From the NCBI GenBank assembly GCA_001970855.1, contig LSSN01002214.1:1-21128 (forward strand): 21,128 nucleotides of DNA, in the 5' to 3' direction. Shown one piece after another: positions 9,741-19,000 of this stretch. The notes under the pieces were generated by a model. It did no database searches and was not told the origin of the DNA. It saw only the letters and a program-made list of their open reading frames with translations. The DNA is from Smittium culicis. Its lineage: Eukaryota > Kickxellomycota > Harpellomycetes > Harpellales > Legeriomycetaceae. The position numbers were made by a program, and so were the translations under genes. Each line of letters begins with the position of its first letter. Within the stretch, counting starts at the first letter, position 1.

Positions 9741-12731
9741 ATGGGAGTAGATTCCGATACCATCCTCACTTTTATTGTTAAAACCACTAAAAAGCCTACC
9801 CCAAATCATGAAATAGACTCTGACTCTGGATTCAACCTTTACAACTGGAGCGTTTCCCTACTCGAAGGCCGTCCTGGCTTCGATAATAACTCTAGAGTCC
9901 TCCCTTACGTAAAACAAGTCGAATTTCATTTGCACGACACTTTTCCAAGCCCAGTCAGATTTATTAAAAGACCTCCCTATGTCGTCTCTGAAAAAGGTTG
10001 GGGCGAATTTGAACTTGTTATCGTCATCCATTTCAACGACTTTGATTTAGAACCAATGGAAATAACTCACGACCTTTGTTTCAGCAAAGGCCCCGAATAT
10101 ATCGAAAAATACTCAAAAAATATCGGAATTGTTAGCGAAGAATTTGAAGCTCTATTAAACAGAAGGCCCAATATCTCTAGCAAAACCATCCCCTCAAAGC
10201 GCCCCACTGTCTCCAGAAAAGGCCTCCCCAAATCCTCAGCCATGTCTACCGAAAATAAAACTCCCTCTTACTCTTCAAACTCCTCCGACGCTTCAGATTT
10301 GTCTGACTACTATTCATCTAGTTCTAATTCTGATGGAAACTATAAAAGGAAGTCTCACCGACCCAGTAACCCCTCTAAATCAACTACATCTTCCTCAATC
10401 ATCCCAAAAAGAAAACATTCATCTTCTCCACATCCAAGATCTTTGGACTTTAACAATAAATTCTCCGAAAGCGACTTAGAAAATAGGCGCACTAACCAAA
10501 ATCACAATAATATTTCTAAAAAACATAACTATAAAAACTTAAAACAAGAAACCAATAACAGTAAATTAATCCCGAATAGATCTAATAAAAAACCTACCAT
10601 CGGCTCTTCAGACTCTTCCCGAAATACCACAGGAAATAACTCTCCAGCCCATAATAAACTCGTCGAAAATCCAATAAACGAAGATAATTATAGGCACGAT
10701 TATTCCTCAGAAAATTCATTCAAAAGAACTAAAACCTCTTCACCTATACCGCTGCCCAAAAAAGCCGGCACGTCAACATCCAGAAAAACTAAAGCCAGTC
10801 TTATATCAAAACTAAAATCAAAAACTGCCCGTGAATCAATTTCAAAATCTTTTCCCGGTTCCTCAAATTCTCATAAAATCCCCCAAAACTCTAGCAAGTT
10901 ATCGTCTAACTATGACTCAAAACAACTTGCCGATAAATCAAAGGAATCTATAATCCCACTTACTGATTCCAATTCATCAAGGCACAAACTGATCCCAAAC
11001 AATAAATCGCCTCTATCTAATGATATTTCTTCCTCCAGTATTAGCTTTTCTAGTAAAATACAAAGAAATAATTCCTCGGATACATCACACAACCCTGAAT
11101 ATATTAACAACATCAGCAAAAGCTACAACAAGAATGAAAACATAAAACCTACCTCCTCAAAAAAAATTATTGTTGAAGGTCTTGGATCTAAACCAACCAG
11201 ATCCAAAATTATTAAAGACTCATCAGTTTCTCCCCCTATCTCTAAAAATTCCCAAATGCAAATATCAAACAAAAAATCTTTCTCCTCAGATTCAAATGAA
11301 CCTAAAGGAATTAAAAGTAAATTTAGTGCCGCTGCTGACTATAAAAAATCTACCTCCAAAATGTCTTCCCGAGATAGACTCACTTCTGAACTTTCAAAAC
11401 CTAAAAAAAGTACCGGCTTGTATACAAAAAAGCCTCCATTATCGAGCTCTTTAAATGCTGATCATGCTAAAAAATCTCCCTTGGCTGATGTCCTCTCATC
11501 AAAGCCCCTTCCAAAATCTCTTAAATCTTCAAGCGAACTACAAAAAGCTGAAAAAAGTACTATTAATAAAACTACAATCTCAAGTAATGATAAAAGTCGA
11601 ACCCCTCTTCCTGACTCTCTGTCTAATGAATTCCCAAAAAAAATCGATTCAAACTCAAAAATCACAGACCCAATTGCTCCTACTACAGCTTTATCTGAAA
11701 ATCGTAGCTTTAAAAGAGCCAGAGTTCGAGGCTCTGGCCGCTTTTCTGCCGGAACTTTTCGAAGTTCGAATCCTTACAGCGAACAAAATTATAGCATAAA
11801 CTCAAAGTATGATACATATGATTACAATGATAAAAAACACTCTAAACCTCGTTACTCTAGCCCAACAAATAGTTCCAGTAGCCTCTCCAGCTACTATAGC
11901 TCTGCGGCCGACTCTACTAGCGGATTTAGCAGCAGTGCTGGTAGCGAACACAGTTCTACCCCAAAACAACTTTTAGATTATACCTTTGACAAATCTTATC
12001 CTGCAGAAAAAATTGAAAATAATAATAGTTACAAACATCCTATAGACGAAAATATACGCAAATCTAACATTAAATCTGATTTTACCGCAAGTTCAAAAGC
12101 AAACACTCGAAAAAAAGAAACTGTTAAACAAAAGCTTTCTTTTGATGAAATAAGTCCAGCTAGTAAAAATATTGACTTGGATAAAGACGAAGCTATAAAA
12201 AAGCCTTCAATTGTTACCGCTGAGCCTATTAAATCTGATATTTCAAATACTATGGCGTATCAAAACATCGACCCCTTCGACAAAAAGTTATCTGAAAACA
12301 GTAGCATTACTAAATCCACTCATTTGTATAACCCAAAAACTGATGATAATGCTAAAACTAGCAGCCACTCTATTAAAACTTTTAATGATAATTCTCAAAG
12401 CCGTAAAGCTAATGCTCCAATCAATAGGTTGGAGCTTCTTGAATCCTTATACAAGTATATGGAGAATTTGGACGAATCTGAAACAGAAAAAATTATCCAG
12501 ATTCTCCACGAATATAGTATAAAATCTATTATTTCAAACATTTCTCTAGATTTAAATAGCTTTGACAACTCCGATATTGAGTCTGAAAAGTCACGAATTC
12601 AAAACAAACTAGTAGAAGAGGCTATCGATAACGTGAATAACCATGGTTATTATGAATGCGATCTAGAGCAACTTTCTGACGATGCTTTAAGTTCAGTGTA
12701 CTCGTATCTCAATAAAGGGCTTTATGTTTGA
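9741..12731 (+). CDS. YEATS-domain chromatin reader, AF9/Taf14-like
   Basis: A single uninterrupted frame encodes 996 residues. Residues 6-120 form a YEATS domain, a beta-sandwich that binds acylated (acetyl or crotonyl) lysine on histones. Visible marks are HDTFP (65-69), PVR (71-73), PPY (78-80) and EKGWGEF (84-90). By family alignment, H65, T67, F68 and W87 should line the acyl-lysine cage (AF9 H56, S58, F59, Y78; Taf14 has T and W there). Residues about 140-890 are Ser/Lys/Asn-rich, probably disordered, with basic NLS-like patches PKRK (222-225) and KRAR (658-661). Residues about 894-996 look helical and end with ECDLEQLSDDALSSVYSYL, like the AF9/ENL AHD or Taf14/BET ET domain that recruits partner complexes. 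Yeast Taf14 is only 244 residues; the long linker is more like AF9/ENL. The ATG at 9741 has G at -3 and +4 and leaves a complete first YEATS strand. The exact complex (SEC, TFIID/SWI-SNF, NuA4) cannot be assigned. Confidence 0.9.
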   Translation: MGVDSDTILTFIVKTTKKPTPNHEIDSDSGFNLYNWSVSLLEGRPGFDNNSRVLPYVKQVEFHLHDTFPSPVRFIKRPPYVVSEKGWGEFELVIVIHFNDFDLEPMEITHDLCFSKGPEYIEKYSKNIGIVSEEFEALLNRRPNISSKTIPSKRPTVSRKGLPKSSAMSTENKTPSYSSNSSDASDLSDYYSSSSNSDGNYKRKSHRPSNPSKSTTSSSIIPKRKHSSSPHPRSLDFNNKFSESDLENRRTNQNHNNISKKHNYKNLKQETNNSKLIPNRSNKKPTIGSSDSSRNTTGNNSPAHNKLVENPINEDNYRHDYSSENSFKRTKTSSPIPLPKKAGTSTSRKTKASLISKLKSKTARESISKSFPGSSNSHKIPQNSSKLSSNYDSKQLADKSKESIIPLTDSNSSRHKLIPNNKSPLSNDISSSSISFSSKIQRNNSSDTSHNPEYINNISKSYNKNENIKPTSSKKIIVEGLGSKPTRSKIIKDSSVSPPISKNSQMQISNKKSFSSDSNEPKGIKSKFSAAADYKKSTSKMSSRDRLTSELSKPKKSTGLYTKKPPLSSSLNADHAKKSPLADVLSSKPLPKSLKSSSELQKAEKSTINKTTISSNDKSRTPLPDSLSNEFPKKIDSNSKITDPIAPTTALSENRSFKRARVRGSGRFSAGTFRSSNPYSEQNYSINSKYDTYDYNDKKHSKPRYSSPTNSSSSLSSYYSSAADSTSGFSSSAGSEHSSTPKQLLDYTFDKSYPAEKIENNNSYKHPIDENIRKSNIKSDFTASSKANTRKKETVKQKLSFDEISPASKNIDLDKDEAIKKPSIVTAEPIKSDISNTMAYQNIDPFDKKLSENSSITKSTHLYNPKTDDNAKTSSHSIKTFNDNSQSRKANAPINRLELLESLYKYMENLDESETEKIIQILHEYSIKSIISNISLDLNSFDNSDIESEKSRIQNKLVEEAIDNVNNHGYYECDLEQLSDDALSSVYSYLNKGLYV

Positions 12732-13053
12732 ATTATTTAAATGCTTAAGCAACTTTTTTTTTTTTTAATTTTTTTTTTAAACTTGATTATTTATTAAAGA
12801 AAAATATATTATTATTAAATCTTGTCCTGAAATTAAAAAAAAAAAAAAGATTTATAATATTTTTTTTCGATGTAAAAAAAATAAAAATGTGGCTAGGATA
12901 ATCATATAAATTGTTATTGTAGTTATATGTAATATATACAAAAGTCAAGTGTAATCTAATGCAAAGGTATTAATTGAGCTAAATTTCAAATACTATCGTA
13001 AAAAACGCAAATCCATCTTTTAAACCTCCATAATCTCGGACGAAAAAAAAAAT
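12732..13053. terminator. Shared 3' intergenic region of two converging genes
   Basis: The 322 bases between the two stop codons contain no gene. They are dominated by homopolymers: T runs around 12752-12777, A14 at 12835-12848, and several shorter A and T runs. Both transcripts must be cleaved and polyadenylated here. I see no perfect AATAAA placed convincingly for either strand, only A/T-rich near matches such as AATAAAAATG at about 12880 on +. Exact cleavage sites cannot be read from the sequence. Confidence 0.5.
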
Positions 13054-16000
13054 CTAGTGTTTTTTGTTTTTCCTTTTAGACTTTTTTGACGATTTAGTGT
13101 GGTTTCGTTCCTGCTTAGAAACTGTCTCAACGGCCTTTTCTCCAGCTGCATTATCGTTATCAAGATCTGAGTCCACATCTTTCTTCTTGTCGCTTAAGGT
13201 TTGCTTAGACTTATAAACTTGGCTGTAGTAGTGCAGCTCATTGGCTTTTTTGCTGTTGTTGCTGTGCTGGTACAGCTTCTTCGCCCCTTCAGGCACTATG
13301 GACGCGTGACCTAGGCGGTTGCGGTTAACTAGCGACGAGTAGTCCTGCGCAGCTTTGCTCCCAAATGTATACTCGCTCGAGTTCGCTGCCAACGAATTTG
13401 CGCAAATAGCGCACGGTTCAAATGGCGGGTTGAATGGCACGGGCAATTTAAGCTTAGTCTCAGCAGAACCGCTGAAACTAGCTTTACTGCTCGATCCGCT
13501 CTTTCCAGAGCTAGATTGCGTGGTGCTTGGAATTGCGTTAGTGTTGTAGTGAACCTCCAGGTCATGCTTATACTGCTCGCTAATATCATAGTGTAAATGC
13601 ATGCACAGATCGTCAAAGGCCACATACTCCTCAGTCCCCGCCAAAATGTTATTCACGCTGAACACACATGATTCAAGTTCGTCGATTTTATCCTCAATCT
13701 TTTTTGTTGCGGGTGTACCTTGCTTCTTGCTAGTTCCTGGTCTGTTTGCTATTTTTTTTCTTGACTGCTTTTTCGATAACTTTTTTTTGTTTATATATGT
13801 AAAATCGTCCACAGCGTCATCGTACAAAAATTTTTGTAGGGTGTTCATAGGTTCGTTTTTATGGCGAATATCGTCTTTTTGCGTGTCCGAATCCAATTCT
13901 TTAGGAAGCTCAATTGTTACAATCCAGTTCATTCCTTGATCTCTACAAATTCGTAAAAGAGTAGGTAGATCCATTGCAGGATCGTCGTTGAAAAGAAAAT
14001 CGCACCTCAAATTGTGTTCCCAAAGCAGCTTAGCTAGTTTAATCCTTTGGTTAAGCATCAAGTGCTTTTGATTAAATGATGCTACTACTATATCACATCT
14101 TTTCCGCGTCCATAGACCAAATGTAGAAACGGAATGTGAATAGTTCAGGTTTGCCTGCTCGTTGCTAAGAAGCTTTCCAGATTCTTTATAAGAATTGAAT
14201 TTTGTAGGATAACTGTTAATATTGCTCATATGCTTACTGTTAGAGTGAACTCCCTTTTTAGAATTTCCCAAACATATTGAATTATCTATTATATGTTTTC
14301 TAGACTTTAAAATAACATAATTCTGGTATTTAGCCATTTCTTCAACGATTCCATCCAAAGCAATATTCATACCAATAGCAGTTACATTTTTTTGGTTACC
14401 CAAAACACCACTAACAAAGTTTTTCGATCTGTTATTGTTTGAGATATCCTGCTTATCTGAAGGGCTATTTATAGAATCGCCAGATTGGAGGTTTTCAGCC
14501 TTCGTTTTCCTTTCTACTGACTTTCTGCTAATTTCAGTATCTAAATTGGTATTGTGGCGATGGCTTAATTGGTCAGAAATAATATCATCAGAAACTAAAA
14601 ACTTGAATCTCTTAATTAAGGCGTCGTACTTTCCACCAGCGGCAATAATAATAGGACCTTTAGAAAAGTTTGAGTTAGAGTTATGAAGTGAAGTAGCTTC
14701 AGATTTGGTATCTTTGGTTGGAGTACTATGATCTTTAGTTTTGAGCCCGCTGTTAAAAATTTTTTCAGATTTTTTACTAAAACGATTATTTGATAAATCA
14801 TCAGCTTCCGGGATTGGAGTTGACGTGGAGCTAATATTCGGAGATTGTGGGAGTTCTAGTAGAAGTTCAAAGCAATAAGAACCTTCATAATATGATCGAT
14901 GGTGAACAAAAAGTGGCGCAATGACAATTTCCATTTCGATTCCATACATGCTTTTAGCTAATTCAATTTGTCTCAATTGTATAAAAGCAGATTTAATTTT
15001 TTCTATAGATTTTTTAAGCGAATTATCATTAATGGGCTTATACACTGGTCTTTTTTGGTTTTTTCGACTTGATTCTATTACGGGCAAAACTTGTGATTGA
15101 ACCTCAGAAACTGAACCGAATATTGAAAAAAATGGTTCTAGCCTATCTAAAACTAACGAAGGAATTCCTTGGTGACTACCAGATAGTCTCAAATTTTGTA
15201 GCCTTCTTCTCGTAGCAGCTGGTTTTTCTAGTCCAACTGATTTAAGCTGGTGGCATATTAGCCTCAATTGATCTAAAGAAACAAACATATTGTCTACTTC
15301 AGATAAATCACTAGATTCAGGTATAATTCCCGAATTTAATTTTGGCTCGTAATTGCTAGATGGTTTCTTTGAGATCAAAAAAATTCCTGCGTAAGCTAGT
15401 ATAGAATCGAGAATATCAATGTGGTTTAAGACTAGTTTTAAAGAAGATCCATAAAAAGCTGGCAGATCTCGAAGAATCTCGCTTGCAACAAGAAGAATTT
15501 CTCCAGTCGCTACAGCATGGACACTCTCATTAATTACTATATCAAAGCTAATAGCATTACCAAATTTTGGCTGGCCACCGATTGAATTTTCACGGTAAAT
15601 TCTATTAAAGCAATATCTTTTTATTTCGGTCAATTTATTTCTAGCAATATATCTGGCAAACGGAACAGTCAAGTCGTATGGAAGCTGAACAGAGTTTCCT
15701 TTTGTATCAATAAATGTAGCAGGTGGCATGCTAAACTCATGAATACCTAACTTAGGGGTTAGTGTTGGAGTAACAAATTCAATAAATGCATGTCTTCTAA
15801 ATACTCTGGTCATAGTTTCACGAATTCTATCTAGAAATACTGCATCAAGTTGCTCCGTTCTTGAAGATGATTTGTAGTCGAAAGATGCGTCAATGTGAAC
15901 ATCGGGTAGGCGATTAAATAAAGTTTTCATCAGCATTTCAAAATATGGCAATGAGGGGTTAGAAATAGTTTTAACCATTTCATAAAGATACTCATCTTCC

Positions 16001-19000
16001 ATTTTCGGAGGTAGTAAATCACACTCTAACATTTCTATACTTGAAGGTCTTTCTCTGACATTATGATTAAGAAGCATCTTGATTATTTTTAGCTGCTTAC
16101 TTTTTTCGGCAGGGAAGTTGTTTGGAATTTCAATTTCGGGTTTACGAAGACCTAAAATTACCATTGCACGCTCCATGCCAGTCATAAGAGGGTAGCACAT
16201 TTCATAAAAAATTATTCCAAGGGAATACATATCAACTTTATGGTTATATCTAGCATTTGATGACCCACGGCTAATGAGCACTTCAGGCGCGATGTAAGCA
16301 GAGGTTCCTATGTCAGTTGTTAGAGTATATTCAATGCTTTTATCTAAACCAGAAGCGATCCCTGTAGCCAAACCGCTAAAGCCGCCATTATTTTTAGTGA
16401 AAAAATTCTCTGAGTTTGCCATTCCATATCTACCATCACCAACATTATTCGAGCCATTGAAAGGAATGTTAGAAGATGAAGCTAGGGGGAATTGAAAAAT
16501 AGAATTGGCAGATGTGACCCTATTTAAGCTGTCTATTGATGCAAAACTGGATGTAGCAAGCCCGAAATCTCCGATTTTTGCTTCACCATTAGCGCTAATA
16601 AAAATGTTTACCGGTTTAAGGTCACGGTGAATCATTCCTCTGCTGTGAATATGGCTTAGCCCTTCTAAGATCTGGCGGAAAAGCCTCCACATAGTCTTAT
16701 CGTCAATTCCTTCATTAATTAAATCACCCAGTGTTTTATTTTCGCAATATTCCATCTGTATATAAAGGATTTTATCTCGCTTTCTGGTAAGTTGTTTCTC
16801 ATTCTTTCGAAAATTATTTCCAGGCTTTACGTTGTTTTTTTGATTTTTTTTGATATTTTTGTGCTGAGAACTGCTGCTAGAATAGGAACTTTCAGCAAAC
16901 ATCTTTTCTTTGCCTCCAAAGTCGTGTAAATTTTTATTTTTGTGAAAATCTAGAACGCCAAAAGCTAAAGGCTCAGAAGTTTTGCCTTTTTCAATATTCT
17001 TAATTTTATTTAAAGGCTGTGATATTATATTTTTTGATTTAATGTTATCTGATGAACTAAAGTTAGAGACTGATGAACTTGAGCTTGAATCTGAAATATG
17101 ATCTGAATTATTAACAAAAATACCGTCTTTTCCCATTCTATTGAGGTTCTGACTGCTATTTTTTGTAAATTCTTTAACGTTTTCAAGAAAATTGCGATTT
17201 GGAGGGTTTTGAACATACTCTTTTACTTTCTTTGTGTTTGCATTAATCTTATTTACCAAATAACGAGAGTTCCTTGCAGCAACAGTACCGAACTTGAGAG
17301 TCAAAGGAGGAAGAGATGAAGAAGGTTTATCAATAGCTTGATCAGCTTTAAAGCGTAAATCAAGTAGGTTTCCAGCAAGAAAACTACGATCTGAGTCTTC
17401 ACCGCTGCTTGAGCTAAAGCTACTTAACTCGCTGTCACTTGATATGAAGCTTTTACTTGATAAATCCTTGTCGCTAGGGCTTGATCCAGATCTAGCGCTG
17501 CTTATTTCTTTTTTCAAATCAAATGTAGAAATTTTGGGTAGAAAAGGCTTTGGCTTGGCGTTATTTATCCTTGCATTTTTCTTAAAACTCGTAGACGAGG
17601 TTTCTTGCGTTTCAAAGCATATATCACTATCTTCACTTAAATCAGTTATCCTTGGACTAATATTTTTGTGAATATCCAACTCAGAAAACGAAGAACTTTC
17701 AGAGTCAAAATTTTCACTTTCTCCTGACGAACTGGACTTATCTGCAGGAACGTCTTCAAGCCATGTTGTGTAGTATCTTACGACATTGGGATGATGTAAT
17801 CTACTTAAAGTAGTTACTTCCCTAAATATTTTTCTATTTCCCTCAGTATCGCGAGAGTCCAGAGTAACTTTTTTAATAGCGTATAGCCTACCATCAATTC
17901 TATTTCTAGATTTTACTACTGAGCCAAAACCGCCTTTACCCAAGAAGTCTATTTCCTCAAAATCGGCTACGTACCTTGAATTGAGATTGGTGATATTTAG
18001 AGAATTTCTTTTAGTATCAATCAAATTATTTTTAAATTGAGAATTAATACCAAGGAACTTTCCTTTTCCGTTATTTAAAAACCGATTCTCGTCAGTATAT
18101 GTACGGGCATACTTGGGCTTTTTAAGTTCATTTTTAATTACAGCCTCTTTATTTAAATTTATTTTTATATCTTCATTTATAATCAGCTCACTAGAAGAAG
18201 GAAATTCGCTTAAATTGCTACCTGAATCAACAGGTTGATTGTTAGATAAATTAGGTTTGGGAATGATATTTTGAAGTTGATTATTAGAAGTTAAAAAATT
18301 GCTATTTTCATATTTCTTACAATTTTTATTGTCATGAAAATGTTGTTTAGATGTGTACTGCTCAGGAGGCGAGTTACCATTGGTATATAAACGGGTTTTC
18401 TGATTTTTAGTAAGGCTCTGCAATTTTGAAAAATTAAGTGAAATATCAGGGATAAAAAATTCGGAAATTAGGCTTTTAGCAGATTGGCGATCAGATGGCT
18501 CAATAGAAATCATTCTGCTAATTAGCTCAGCGTATAAATATTTTTTCTTGCTTTCAAGGCTTTGGTTTATATTATATGAATTTTCGATTCTAAGATTATC
18601 AATAGCTTTTATAACATGACTATTCGACGTCTCAGAGCCTAAAGGAACATTATTAAAAAAGTCCAATCCAAAAATAAACTGAAGAAAAACTAAACCTAAG
18701 CAATAAATATCGTTTTCAGGTTTCGAAATTAAGTCAGGTCTTTCAATAACTTCCGGAGCTACTCTTATCCAGTTAATTGTGCTATCACCCCATCTCGAAT
18801 TAATTTTTGCAATTCTGTGAAGCGAGAAAAGTCGTTCATGAAATGTAATATTAAAAAAAACAGCTGTAGGTAGCTTATTATAGTCGTTTTTTTTCAATAA
18901 AATGTTATCAATATGTATAGATCTGTGGGTCATATTTAACGCGTGCAACTCTGAAAGGCCAAGAAGGAGATTTTTAGAGTAATCCCACATGCTTTCGATA

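Noticed and set aside
11764..11773. GTTCGAATCC, a perfect tRNA B-box look-alike
   Set aside because: It lies inside the YEATS coding frame; no acceptor stem, A box or CCA-proximal pairing is found around it.
10910..12522. Several 67-114 codon frames within the YEATS gene on both strands
   Set aside because: They are out-of-frame readings of a Ser/Lys-rich low-complexity coding region.
13329..13625. 98-codon - strand frame and + strand frames 13355-13549 and 13601-13939
   Set aside because: They are shadow frames over the G+C-richer 3' end of GCN2, with no start context or domain.
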